Below, in pieces: positions 1 through 10,952 of a stretch of 64,000 bases of DNA; the stretch's first letter is position 1, and each line of letters starts with the position of its first letter. The stretch spans positions 1,678,741 to 1,742,740 of the forward strand of contig CM040441.1 in NCBI GenBank assembly GCA_022749755.1, given 5' to 3'. Both the position numbers and the translations under genes were made by a program. The stretch is from Azadirachta indica (taxonomy: Eukaryota; Streptophyta; Magnoliopsida; Sapindales; Meliaceae). Below the pieces are notes generated by a model. The model was not told the origin of the DNA, did no database searches, and saw only the letters and a list, made by a program, of their open reading frames with translations.

Positions 1-1071
1 TAGTATTTTGTAGAAAGAATTAATGTTGAACAGAATCAATTTACTATTTACAAAATTTTATTTTTAAAAGTGCCATAAATTTCAAAAACAGTTTTGTCTG
101 TTTCATAAATTTTATTGTTAAAATATTGCAGTAATCATAATTACCAAAATGTACATATTTAATAGTACTAATAAATGAAATTTAATTTTAAACTAAGTAT
201 TTGTTTATATACACACATAACACTTTGAAATAATTTATAGCAGAAAATATAACAATTTTAATCATATTTTCAAAAAAATAAAAAAGCAATAAAAAGAAAA
301 AATATTTTGATTTTAATAATTTCATTTCCTAATTAAAGTTAAAATTTAATAATTGTTTTAGGGATAATTTTGGGTTTTTCTAATTTTAAATGGGTATATT
401 TGGTATTATGTTTACAAATAAAATTGCTTTCCAAAATCTGTTTCGAAAGCAACTCTTTTTTTATTTTCTAAAACCTATTGTAAAATAAGGTAATTTTGTC
501 AAAAGTCATGATGAAAAATTTTTACCAAACACTTAAAATGACTTTTAGCTACTCAAAATACTTTTAACTCTTCTAACAGCAATCTCACTATAAGTTAGAT
601 TAGGGCTGTTAGGTTTACGCTTAGTGTCGGCATCTTATGATAACCCTAAAATTTTGTTAATGCAACCCACAATGTATAATCCATTATGTGGTAACGGATT
701 TATTTGACCTTATAACAAACTTGCCCATTCAGGTATTGAGGTTTGTGTGATACATTGTTTTGTTTGGCAAGCATATGTCATAGTGCATTTCATTAAGTGT
801 TTCTCTTCCCACAACAAGTTCTTATCAAGGAACCGCCCATTATTTCCTAATTGTGTTACCTACAAAAATATTCAAGTTTTGCACTTTAGTACCCAAAAGG
901 CTTTAGGTCCTTGAGTGTTAGTTTTGGTTCCTTTCGCAACCAATATTTTTTTAACACTATATATGCATTTTTGTTAATGGGGCATGGAAAACTTATATGG
1001 CCAACATCATCATAATAACTGCATGCAATTTTGGAATCATTCATAGAAGTAGCCTTCACTAATAATCAAAA
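1..1071. other. AT-rich intergenic sequence of segment S
   Basis: No gene is visible. The same sequence recurs at 18472-19510 and 51403-52470. It consists of poly-A/T-rich tracts, with a somewhat less AT-rich stretch at about 590-1000 that may belong to the 3' flank of the neighbouring copia relic. Confidence 0.5.
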
Positions 1072-1350
1072 TTCTAAGCTTCCAAGGATTAAATACATAC
1101 AAGAACAGTTTAATAAGGAATGTTATAAGGAATTATTTTTTCTAAAGAGAGATTGATCTTCTAGCCATTAGAGATATTCTAGCTGTTGATCATTTCTTGA
1201 TTGATTTTTTTTCTTTATTAACTAGAGTCAATGAGACATAGAACATTATGATGATTTTTCCTTTTATGATGATGATTTTCCTTTTATTAACTAGAGTCAA
1301 TGAGACAAGAAAATCATAATATCTACTTTTGATATCTTTTCTTATTAGCC
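1072..1350 (-). repeat. copia LTR-like repeat, copy in S-A
   Basis: This block directly follows, on the minus strand, the end of a copia RNase H/pol relic, where a 3' LTR is expected. It recurs in S-B and S-C, and once as an isolated copy at 30046-30331 where no copia coding sequence adjoins. It contains a duplicated motif around 'ttaactagagtcaatgagac' (near 1218 and 1279). The exact LTR ends and a target-site duplication could not be fixed. Confidence 0.5.
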
Positions 1351-1740
1351 TCAAGGTGGGCAATGTCATGTGATGCACTCCCAATGTGTATCGTAAGGAT
1401 AGAAAGTATTTGCATGAAGCCTTTAGCAACTAATCTTGCTTTAAAGTGATCGACGGAGCCGATGATAAACCTATTTGGATCCTATGATATTTCTTCCTGC
1501 CTCACAAAGAACCAAGGTCCAATTTAATTATGATGAAGCGCTTGAAGTTCTTTCATTGCTATGACCCGTAACATGTTCTTGAGTGCTATTCAAAGAGTTT
1601 TGGGTTCTTTATGATGGCTGATTTACAAGGCCAAGATAGGATTTTTCTTTAGTTTGCTTTGAGTAAGCAAAGGATGAGTAATTGTTTCGGTTTGGGTTGA
1701 AGATTGTACAAACTCAATTGTGGAAATATTGACCTTGGTC
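1351..1740 (-). pseudogene. copia reverse transcriptase relic (internally deleted)
   Basis: This is the counterpart of the better preserved minus-strand Ty1/copia relics in S-B and S-C. Only the pol segment just before the reverse transcriptase core remains (about 1408-1565). It is joined abruptly at about 1407 to the C-terminal tail next to the LTR-like repeat. Comparison with S-B shows that about 660 bp, including the VDD active-site region and the RNase H, has been lost. The reading frame is broken and no function is expected. Confidence 0.7.
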
Positions 1741-1889
1741 AACTACAATACTTCCTCAGTACAGAAGTAAAACCCTTCAATAAAGGAATTTTTCTCTCTC
1801 AGGCCAAATACACAAAAGATATTTTGACTCGAGCAAACACATAAAATTGCTCCACTATAAACACACATATTGCTGTTAAAATGACCCTT

Positions 1890-2175
1890 TTTCCAGATGA
1901 CAATAATCTTGTAAACGCAATGGTGTATCATAGCCTTGTTAGAAGTCTACAATACCTCACATTTACAAGGCTGGATATTTCAAGCACCCACCAAGGCTAT
2001 GATATACGGATTGTCAAAAAGATATTAAGATACTTGTAGGGAACTCTCATCTTTTGTCCAGTGATAGATTTTCTTGTGCGCGTGAGTTGTAATTACCTGG
2101 ACGGGGTCAATGGGTGATCAAGAAGACTTCAGATTTAGCACTAGGTGTGTTTAATTTAGATATATTTAATATATT
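1890..2175 (+). pseudogene. copia RT/RNase H linker relic, plus strand
   Basis: The plus strand encodes a degraded stretch typical of copia pol between the reverse transcriptase and RNase H. It includes a 'VYHSLVRSLQYLTFTRLDI' block and a 'KKILRYL' block, followed by an in-frame stop. It lies opposite to the minus-strand copia relic 150-500 bp away, so two elements, or two pieces of one rearranged element, sit in opposite orientations. The same fragment is present in S-B and S-C. Confidence 0.75.
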
Positions 2176-2643
2176 GTGGATCCATCATTCCGTTAAACAT
2201 TCTTGATTCAATTTAGAAGCAAAACCTATCCTTGTAAAAGTGATTTTTTGTTCGATGAAGAGAATTTCTAGAGCTTTCGGTTTGGCCAATTCATAGAGCA
2301 GTCGTAGACCAACCATTGATCACATCAAAATTTTTGGGTGCATAATAAGCTGTGATGTTATTTTTAGTTGCCAAAAGAAGTTGTAGATATGGTACAACTG
2401 ATTTTATATTCTTCTACAAACAAAGAGAAAAGTCATATTTATTTGCTTCATAGATAGTGGTTATGTTAGAGATCTTAATGACAGAAAAAGCACTTCTAAT
2501 TATTTTTTTAATGATGGGTTCAGGTAATGTTTCATGGTCATAAAAGAAAAACAGCCTATTGTGACAATAGTTCAGCAATAAAACTCTCCAAAAATCCGAT
2601 GTTACATGAACGAAGCAATTATACAGACGTAAGGTATTGTAGT

Positions 2644-2740
2644 AAGAACTCAATCACAAAGTGAGAGCCAAAAAAATAAGAACTCAATCACATACTTTCA
2701 GTTTTAGAAACAAATAAGAACTCAATCACAAAGTGAGAGC
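2644..2740. repeat. Short direct repeats 'aagaactcaatcaca'
   Basis: The 15-mer 'aagaactcaatcaca' starts at 2644, 2678 and 2716. The first and third copies are followed by 'aagtgagagcc'. The same block is in S-B (from about 21877). In S-C the sequence diverges immediately before it, at 54806, so it lies next to a duplication or insertion breakpoint. Confidence 0.75.
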
Positions 2741-3052
2741 CAAAAAAAACCTTACCAAATACACCAATAGATCAACACCAAAGTGAAAGAGCCAAAATAA
2801 GACTACAGAAAAATTCTGAAAATTAGAGTTACTGTAAACATAAATTTTGGACGTCCTAAAGAGCTTTGATGGTCAATCACACCGTTCAGAATCAAGAATT
2901 GTGTGTAGAATCTTTAAGTAAAATTTGAGCTAAAACGAAGTTCAAATCGCCACCCGATCGTTAGCTTGATGAAAACTATGTAGGACTGAAATTTTCTGAT
3001 AAAGTGCAGTCTTTCTGTCTTATGGCTTGCACTACTCTTATCACACACACAC

Positions 3053-3063
3053 CTTATATAGCC
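3053..3063 (-). promoter_or_regulatory. Possible TATA box, minus strand
   Basis: On the minus strand the sequence reads 'ctatataagg', preceded by about 90 bp that begins with 'tgttgggt'. It is conserved in S-B at about 22275-22285. This could be the core promoter of a degraded LTR or of a lost gene. I see no intact reading frame downstream, so the call is weak. Confidence 0.25.
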
Positions 3064-3149
3064 ACAAAACAAAGTTAAAAAATACGTTTAACCATGTGTG
3101 CTTCAAAATTGGGCTTTCTCTAAATAGGAGTAAAGCCATACCCAACAGT

Positions 3150-5960
3150 AGTGGTGGTGGGAAGGGATTGAGGGGAAGATAAAACAGCGAAAGACTTTGA
3201 AGATTTTTGTTTACAGAGGAAAAGGATTGACAAATCTTGATTGGTGAAAAAATTGAATTTTGGTTGAAGAGAAAGAAGAATTTGTGAAATTATGATTTTG
3301 GGCAAAATTTGCAATCTTGAAATAAAATATTTTCTTTTAATTTCTTATCTTTAGTTGTTGAATAATCAAACCTGCTATCTCTTTTTGTTTGTTCCTTCGT
3401 TGATTGGCAGCCATGGAGTTGGAGAAGTCCTTGATAAATAGGGGCGTAGTGCTGGTTGAAGAAGTGACGTGAATTTGAGGAAAGAAATGCATGCAAAAGG
3501 AGATAATAGCATAAAAAAGTAGAGAAACCGAGGAAGAGGAGGGTGAAGCTAAGATGTTGAAAACAAAATGTACGGTAGATATAATCGGAAATAGAAAATT
3601 GAAGAATTGGTTTGTTCTATGAGAGAGATGAAGGGTGTTTGGATTAGAGCATATACACCTGAAAAAAAAAAAAAAGTAAGCAAAAGAGGAGAGAGTGAAA
3701 AATGGTATAAGGAAGAAATGTTGCAGCCAATCAAATGCCATGTGTTAGGATAATTATCATTTAATTTAATTTAAATATCATTTAATTGTATTATGTAGTT
3801 TTGTAACTACAATTTAATTTTTGTTTAAACACAATAAATTATTATTTAATTATGAAATTATTATTTAATTCCTGTCAAAGTAAAAAAAAATATTATTTTA
3901 TGTCTAAACCAATTTATTTTGCCATCAAACTAATCAATTAGTCTTTAATTTCACATCAAAGTTAAAAAATTATTATTTTGAGCACACAAATTGACAAATA
4001 TGCTAGACATAGTCTAATCCTATGGGACCCATTTATTTTTAAATTTATGTCAAGGTTAAATTTTGTACTATTTTTCTTTAATCTTATACCACGGTAAGAC
4101 GTAACGAAATATTTTTTAAACTTTTTAGTGACGAGGTATTAGGTTAAATTTGAGAGAATTTTAGGGCATTTTTCCTTTTCAAAATTTGTTTTTTAAGTTA
4201 AGAATGATTAATGACTTTGACCTTTCTCAATGAACAATTTAAGTTAAAATGAATGTTTTTCATTACTAAATTTTAAATAAAAATTTTCAGTAATTATCTA
4301 TGCAATTCAATAGTAGATATATTACTAAGTTGTCAATGTCAAATATTACCTTTTCATTTTATACTTCGACTATTAATTATAATTAAATACAAATCTTATT
4401 TCAATATTAGTTTTGTAATATATGACGTTGCCCTTTTTCAACGTCACTGAAAGTGTTGTGACTATATACCCTTATTTGCTAAAGGAAATATCAAATATGT
4501 CCCTTCATTTTACAACACAGATTAAAAACTTTAAACATTATTTGCTTGACTGTACATATTGAACTGAATAAATTTTTAATTGAATTTTATTATATTAATG
4601 TTTTTGCAATTAAGCTTATTAATACATTATTTCAAATATTTAACACTAGTATTGTGATTAAGATGTGACAATCTTATTTTTTGGTTTCAAAATGCATATG
4701 CCAAATTAGGAGAACCATAGCTTGTAAAGTCAATCTCACTGCAGTAGGTTTTAATAAGTTACAAAGGTATAGAGCTTTTAATGTAGTCAAATTACTTTCT
4801 CGCTAGTGATATAAGACGTAATGTTAAGGGCCTGTTTAGTATATCCTTTCAAGTAGAAGTTTTGAGAGTAGACATTTTATTAACAGAATTTTTATAAGTA
4901 GATTTTTTAATAAAAATTTATTAATTTTTTAATTATTATAAAAAATTTTTAGAAAAAATTGAGTAATTTCTATAAGTTTTTAATACTTTACTTTAAAGAA
5001 ATAACATAAAAATTTTTAAATAAAAAAAAATATTTTAAATAATTTCACGTTTCCAAAAAGGTCAAAAAAACTCTATTGTTAAAAACCTAAATTTTAAATT
5101 TCTTCTAATAAAAGAAAATTGACCTTTTTAATTTTTAAAAACCCTTGTCTAGTACCAACCAAATAACTTCTAAAATAATCAATTAAGAAATTTATATTCT
5201 TTAACTATATGTAAAGGTAATACAAAGAATTGAAGTAATATATAATGTAAAAATTAAAAAATTTTAATGCAAAATTTCATTAAATTTACAAATTGAAGTA
5301 TTAAATTTAAACAAAAAATATAAAATATGAAACATAAAAGTAAAAATGTGTATAACAAGAAATTTAACATATTTTAGCCAATTATATTTATCAATAAATA
5401 TTTTGCACTCTTTTAATTGACCTAGAAAAACACTGTCAAATATTATGAGTTTTTTTCAAGAGTATGTATAGTAAAAAATAATAATACTGAAAAAAAAAAG
5501 AACAGAGCAATGATGTATATAACTATTAAAATTCTTGTATTAACCGTTCACATTTGAACTAGGGAAGCTGCGGTGGGTGGAGATATGATAAGTTTGATAA
5601 CTTCTCTCTCAATGTGACTTTTTAAGCTGAAGTAAACAATTTTCTTTTTAACGTAATTTTGGATACAAATTTTCATTCATTAATCTATGCAATTTAATAG
5701 TGAATATAATCACTAAATTATCAACATCAAAAGTCACCTAATTTTAGATCTCGATTGTTAAATTATAAATAAATACAAATCTTATTGCATTTTATTTTTG
5801 TAATATTATGTTGTTTCCTTGTATATCTCACACTAAGAAATTTCTTCTGTTTTTTAAGAATGATATGATAGAGTACACTTTAATTTTCATCTAATCCTTC
5901 TACAATTAGATGATGTTTCCAGAATTATTTGTAAGAGTTTAATTTAACAGTGTAACAGTA
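3150..5960. other. AT-rich non-coding part of segment S-A
   Basis: No supported gene. Two minus-strand open frames near 3120-3740 are short, lack recognisable domains, are rich in T-runs and differ between copies A and B, so I do not call them genes. The region also holds a MITE-like repeat at 4830-5175 and otherwise simple A/T-rich sequence. Confidence 0.5.
4830..5175. repeat. MITE-like dispersed repeat, copy in S-A
   Basis: A roughly 345-bp AT-rich block starts near 'gggcctgtttagtatatcc' and ends near 'gtaccaaccaaataacttc'. Diverged copies occur in S-B (24050-24405) and in both E segments (15345-15695, 48300-48655). Shared landmarks are 'gagtaatt', a 'tttttaat' block, 'agaaataa(ca/tg)taaaa' and a 3' 'ttctaataaaagaaaa(t)tgac' block. 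Copies in unrelated surroundings argue for a mobile, non-autonomous element. Clear terminal inverted repeats and target duplications were not established. Confidence 0.55.
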
Positions 5961-5964
5961 ATTA

Positions 5965-6092
5965 TGTAATTTCAACAAGTATCCTAGAGATTGTGGGATT
6001 GAGTTGCTCAATCTATTTGTAGATAAGTTGAAGTACTCAAATTTGGTTAATGAGCCAAGTTCTCGGGGTAAACTTCCAATTTATTCCCATTT
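5965..6092 (-). pseudogene. LRR receptor-kinase remnant (distal piece, S-A)
   Basis: The minus strand encodes recognisable plant LRR text, including 'LGSLTKFEYFNLSTN' and 'NSIPQSLGYLLKLHN', matching 25150-25324 in S-B. It is cut at 6092, where the MULE-derived block starts. The rest of the relic resumes on the other side at 10953. The intervening LRR sequence (about 260 bp by comparison with S-B) is missing, so the MULE block replaced it rather than being simply inserted. Confidence 0.8.
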
Positions 6093-6144
6093 AGGTGTAT
6101 TTTTTTATATTATAATAATATTGGATTCTTATGTACTTATGCAG

Positions 6145-8756
6145 GTGTGGAAGATTTAGTAACTTTTTCTGTTCACTATAACGGTTTGTGGGAAATATTT
6201 GACGATGGTATTCAGAACCATGTTGGTGGAATAGTTTGATTTATTACTATAACAAGAAATTCTAACTACCAAAATTTAGCAAACATGATATATACCCAGC
6301 TTTGGATAAATCAAAAAGAATTCAAATTTTGTATAAAGGCGAAGTATAAAGAGTATGGTGACTTGTCCATTGCACCTATTTTAGCTAATATAATTGAAGA
6401 CCATGATATGTTGTCTTTGGTGCATTTGTTTAATGCCAATGGCTCTTGATTGGGTGGTTCGACTCCGTTGTATATAACTTTGGACCGCATTGTTGGAGCA
6501 GAAGTCACAGAATCTGAAGAACCTAAAATGACGCGGCCTACTACCTTTGAAGATATAATTTAAGAATCACATGCATGTTCATTTATCTCTTCTAGGGGCA
6601 GTAGTCCCTTTAACAATATATACCCACCAACTTGTACACTATTTGACCATAACATGTTAGGAGATAACAAACAAAATTCTTAAGATCACAGTGAATTCCA
6701 CTCCGAATAGGTATCTTATCTTTTAATACCTCATCATGAAGGGCTGGTTAATTATGGTGTATGTTCACCGCCCTCATATAATGAAGATCCTACACATGAC
6801 TATTTTGACAATCAACTGTCTAAGCAAAGAACATATTATTATGAGGAAGGAAGTCGAATGAATTATTGAGATGAGGATACTATTACAAGAGAGGATGTTA
6901 ATGGCAAGGCACTTACCAATAGATTAACGGCCTATGAAGATAATGCGATAAGGGGTTTAGCTCCTACCCGTATTATTCCTCTCATGCCAACGGCATTTAC
7001 TATGTTTCCAGATGTTATGTTGAGTTCAATAGATGGTAATGTCCATATGGGGTAGATTTTTAGAATAAAGAAGGAGTTACGACATTATTTGAGTATTATA
7101 GTGTTGAGAAGGCATTTTCAGTTCATCATTCTTCGATCAACAACGACACGTTTTGAGGCAAAATGCATTGTAGATGGATGTAAGTGGCAGATGCGTTTTG
7201 TAAATAATGACGGAAATAATGGGTACTTCCGCGTCACACGAATTGTGGGTGTGCACACATGTTGAAGTGATCAAATGCAAGATGGCCATTGACAAGTTAG
7301 TAACCGGCTAATTGGTGAACATGTCTTGAGCGAATTCCAAGACCCTAGCAGAATTTACACACCAAAAACATTTGAGATGACATACATAATGATTATGGGG
7401 TACTTGTATTTTATAGGAAGGCATGGTTGGCAAAAGAAGTGCATCGATTAGTGAATGGAGACCCAGTGGAGTCATTTAAGGCACTCTCTCGACTTTGTCA
7501 CATGTTACAAGAGATAAACCCTGAAACAATCACACATATTGAAAAAGATGACGAGAATCATTTCTTGTATTTCTTCGTAGCCTTTGGTACATCTATCCAA
7601 GGGTTTCGTGGAGCCATTCGTTCGGTAATTACTCTTGATGGTACCTTTTTAAAGGGGAACTATCATGAGACTTTGTTTTTGGCAACTGCTGTTGGCGAAA
7701 AAACAATCACATATATCTTATGGCATTTGGAAATATATGAACCACGCATCTTGGGAATGGTTTTTATCAAAACTCCGTAAAGCAATTGGCCCAACATCAG
7801 ATTTGGTTTTTTGTTTCGGATCGACACAACAGCATTGAGAAAGGCATAGCTACAGTCTTCCTGGATGCATATCACAGCTTTTGTACTTATCATATTTATA
7901 GAAACATCAAGGCAAAATTTAGAATACGGGAGAAAAAGTAAGAGACATTTTTCACTAGGTATTACAGTACTGTTAAGGCTTATACATTTGTTGAGTTCAA
8001 TGATCGGATGGACAAATTAAGGGGTATACATCCAACAACGACAAACTACCTAGAGAATGAAGTAGGTTTTCATCGATGGACTAGAGCATAGTTTCCAAAG
8101 CGATGATACAACGCACTGACTACCAATATCGCCGAGAGTATAAATGTACTATTGAGGGATGCACGAATGCTCCCAATTGTATCATTGTTGGATTGGATCT
8201 GATCAGTAATGTAAGGGTAGTTCTATGATAAGAGGGAAGAAGTCGCAAAATGTAAACCACAAACCCTTTCCCTATGGGCTCAAGCCATAGTCAACAAGTA
8301 TGAAGTAGAATCAAAACGATTAATGGTGTACCCTATTTTCAGTTTTGAATTTCAGGTGAAAAGCATGGGACAAGAAGACATGATGGATTTACACGCAAAG
8401 AGTGGCACATGTCAGCAATTTGATCTAATGCAATTACCTTGCCCACATGCACTTGCAGCAACTTGTTTTATTAGAGGATAATATAACAGCCTTCGCTCCC
8501 ACTATTATACAAATTGCGCACTTGTGTTAGCCTACGTAGAGAATATATATCTTGTTGGTAATTAGCGTGATTAGATTGTTCTCAATAGGTTTAGAATATA
8601 ATCATTGAACCACCTCGAGGGAGGGTACCGACGGGTCGATCGAGGAAACAACATATTCCATTTATGAGAGAAGACATGGTTAAAAAAACATGCTCACGCT
8701 GTAAGAAAGTTGGCCACAATTGTACGACGTGTCGGAATCCAATCCATTTATACTAG
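6145..8756 (+). pseudogene. MULE (mudrA-type) transposase pseudogene, copy 1
   Basis: The parts occur in family order but are split by stops and frameshifts. The N-terminal exon follows a 'gcag' acceptor and reads 'VEDLVTFSVHYN'. A MuDR-type DNA-binding region lies around 7080-7270. The DDE-type core contains 'VITLDGTFLKGNYHETLF' (about 7627-7680), carrying the first acidic residue, and then an out-of-frame 'SDRHNSIEKG' (about 7815) carrying the second. A SWIM finger follows at about 8400-8455, and a CX2CX4HX4C zinc knuckle at about 8692-8735. Compared with copy 2 the first SWIM cysteine is lost, a T is added in the run near 7807, and there are extra stops. It would have cut and pasted the element; it is now non-functional. 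Confidence 0.88.
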
Positions 8757-9054
8757 CATGACAATATTATTTATTTTTTGTAGAGTCAAGATTATTATTA
8801 ATCTTGTAATAAATAAAAATATTGATGTTGTATTATTAAAATAATTTTAATGCTTAAAAGACTCTATTGCAATTAACACTATTATCATGTTGTTAGTCTT
8901 TATTGTCATGGGATGAATATCTTAAAATTATAATAATTTTTTACTGAAAAGTTCAATGTGTCATAACTTATTTGATTAATTACTACAATATCAAGATTAG
9001 AAATATAAGAATTAGTAATAAAAAAATTTGGATTCCCAAAATCTATTTTTATTA

Positions 9055-9225
9055 CTTTTATTAACTATTATTATTATTAATTGTATTATTTTATTATTAT
9101 TAACTATTACTATTATTGTTTATAATTATTAAATATTATAGTTACTTTCATTTTATTTATTATTATTAGTTATTATTATTATTATTAATTTACTATTACT
9201 ATATTGTTAATTGTTTAATAATAAA
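9055..9225. repeat. ATT/TTA-rich low-complexity tract
   Basis: The tract is dominated by tat/att/tta trinucleotide runs. The same tract is in MULE copy 2 at about 60425-60600 with different run lengths, as expected of slippage-prone sequence. Confidence 0.8.
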
Positions 9226-9270
9226 ATAATTATTAATGCATATTATTACAATATTATGACAAGCACCCAT

Positions 9271-9373
9271 TTTCGGGTATTCGAAAAACATAGGTACCCA
9301 AAAATGGGACCCAAGAGGGTACCCCAACTTTTGAATACCTTACGTTTTTCGAGTACCCGAAAGTTGGGGTACC
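9271..9373. repeat. Two interleaved inverted repeats, MULE copy 1
   Basis: Pair 1 is 9271-9289 with 9344-9362 (19 bp, one mismatch by eye). Pair 2 is 9318-9331 with 9360-9373 (14 bp, perfect, 'ggtaccccaacttt' and its complement). The pairs cross rather than nest, so they cannot both form as simple hairpins. They lie between the 3' ends of the two convergent genes. In copy 2 pair 1 is perfect, which suggests copy 2 is closer to the ancestral state. Confidence 0.9.
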
Positions 9374-9960
9374 TAAAAATTGTTTTAATTTAAAAATATC
9401 AGATAGGTCTCATGATTAATTACATAATCCACTAAAAAGAATATTTTTAGATAAAATCATATAACACTCTTGATATATTACATAAACCCCGCTATGCAAA
9501 TTACACAACACCCTAAAAAAATAAAAAATATATAAAGAAAAGAATATTTCTTCAAAATATTAACCCCACAAAAATAAATAACAAACAACCCCACAGCGCA
9601 AGAATACACAAGCTGCCCCAACGTTAAAATTTCATATGTACAAACATTTCAAGTACTACAATATCTATTTAAGTCCAATTTTTAGGGTAATGTGTTTTTA
9701 ATCAAGGTTACCCAATATGAGTACTCGTTTTTCATAATGAAATTGGTTGGTTATCACAAATTGGTCATATTATCCTACAAATTGTTGAAATATATTATTA
9801 TTATTATGTCTCTCATTAATTTTCTTCATCGGGATGTAATCATTCGAATATTTTTTTACTTGATAATGTTCTAGTAACACTATTTTAGACTAATTTAATT
9901 TCGTGAAAATATAAATATTTTTATATACACATATTTATCATATATCATATTGACAATATC

Positions 9961-10500
9961 CTATAATAACTTGCCTACGAACAAGTCCAGTGCAATCTTA
10001 CGCTTTAATAAGACACCGTGATCAAGGCCAAAGTCAAATGAACAACCCAATCCAAGCAACTCAATGAACTTGCACGTGAACGCCCCACAATCACCACTCC
10101 CTAAATGCTGTCTTGGCACGCCCGACATCCTTCGTTCAAATGTGAGAGGTTTTATGTTGTTCCCTAACTCTAGTCTTACCTATATATCTCAACATGACGT
10201 ATAAAATAAGGTAGTAGTCAGCACAGAGGTCTTATATAGCCTTCCATTGCATCGTTTGAGTGTGACGAAGGCAACCAGGTATATACCATGATGTGACGAT
10301 TCAAAAATTGTATGGTACATGCAACCCAATGATCACCCCCACATGTGACTGAAATATAAATAACATCAATTATCTCTCAATTTCTACGCATGTCCTCATT
10401 GTCCCCAGCCACATACTACGTGACATCAACGCTGTTGAAACATAATCCCAACTGTTTATTGTCATTGACCACATTTCGCCATATTGCCTCAAGGGTGGCC
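9961..10500 (-). pseudogene. Ulp1-like (peptidase C48) pseudogene in MULE copy 1
   Basis: An acceptor-like 'tgcag' on the minus strand precedes an exon starting near 10500 ('LEAIWRNVVND'). Further on come 'GGDHWVACTIQF' (His codon 10329-10331), then 'VYTWLPSS', then 'VPRQHLGSGDCGAFTCKFIE' (Cys codon 10087-10089), and a tail reading 'LLKRKIALDLFVGKLL' with a stop at 9961-9963. Family knowledge: Ulp1/SENP cysteine proteases use His, Asp, Gln and Cys, with the His in an HW motif and the Asp usually in a VYDS-like motif. Here the Asp position reads Thr. There is an in-frame stop in the first exon and a frame change between the His and Cys blocks. It was probably transduplicated into the MULE. Confidence 0.82.
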
Positions 10501-10952
10501 TGCAACACAAACAATGACAAACATGAGACCTTTTCATATCAATTACAACAATTGTGTATACAATCTAACATATTCACATTATAATACATATATAGAGTTG
10601 CGCGGATACAATGGTCCACTCTTTCATGTCATAGATTGAGTACATAGATTGCGTTTCATCTAATTGGTTCTACTGAGGGAATATTGAGTCATTAGTTTTC
10701 AATTTACTGATAATCTTTCATGTCAATTTTCCTTTGAACAATTACTTTGCATACTTTTTTTTAACTTTGTATTCCCCTAGTTATTATGACAAGAGGACAA
10801 TTGGAATCTGGTTACTATTTAAATAGATTAATAGAGAAAAATTTTTGAATAAAAAATGTAGACGGTTTAAATATTTTTAAACACCTCTATTTGGACCTTT
10901 ATATAATAGCAAGAAAATTGATTGCTTAGAACAATTTCCTTTAAAAAATTTT

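Larger units (their letters stand above)
1..6092. repeat. Segment S, copy A (tandem segmental duplication)
   Basis: The first base of the window aligns with 18472 and 51403, and the similarity to copy B runs on to the LRR relic at 6092. Copy A differs from B and C by deletions. About 660 bp is missing inside the minus-strand copia relic: the sequence jumps at 1406-1408, whereas B continues from 19846 to about 20505. About 120 bp is missing near 2342. B instead lacks about 30 bp near 19310 that A and C keep. Copy A presumably continues from another E segment left of the window. Confidence 0.9.
8757..9960. other. Convergent intergenic spacer of MULE copy 1
   Basis: This is non-coding sequence between the ends of the convergent transposase and Ulp1-like relics. 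It contains a trinucleotide-like ATT/TTA-rich tract (about 9055-9225) and interleaved inverted repeats (9271-9373). Short open frames here overlap the repeats and have no recognisable product. Confidence 0.6.
6090..10952 (+). mobile_element. Mutator-like element block, copy 1 (transposase plus Ulp1-like gene)
   Basis: This 4.86-kb block matches 57521-62347 almost throughout. It carries a plus-strand mudrA-type transposase relic and a convergent minus-strand C48/Ulp1-like relic, as in KAONASHI-type MULEs. It begins about 55 bp before a splice-acceptor-like 'gcag', apparently inside an intron, and shows no terminal inverted repeats, so it seems to lack true MULE ends. Both junctions with the LRR relic share 4-5 bp with the flanking sequence ('ttta' on the left, 'atttt' on the right). 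Confidence 0.8.

Noticed and set aside
2414..2653. Minus-strand open frame kept in all three S copies
   Set aside because: The copies are recent duplicates, so conservation proves nothing; no family resemblance and it adjoins copia debris.
3120..3741. Overlapping minus-strand open frames, including one starting 'MAANQRRNKQKEIAG'
   Set aside because: Short, hydrophobic because of T-runs, altered in S-B, with no recognised domain or splice context.
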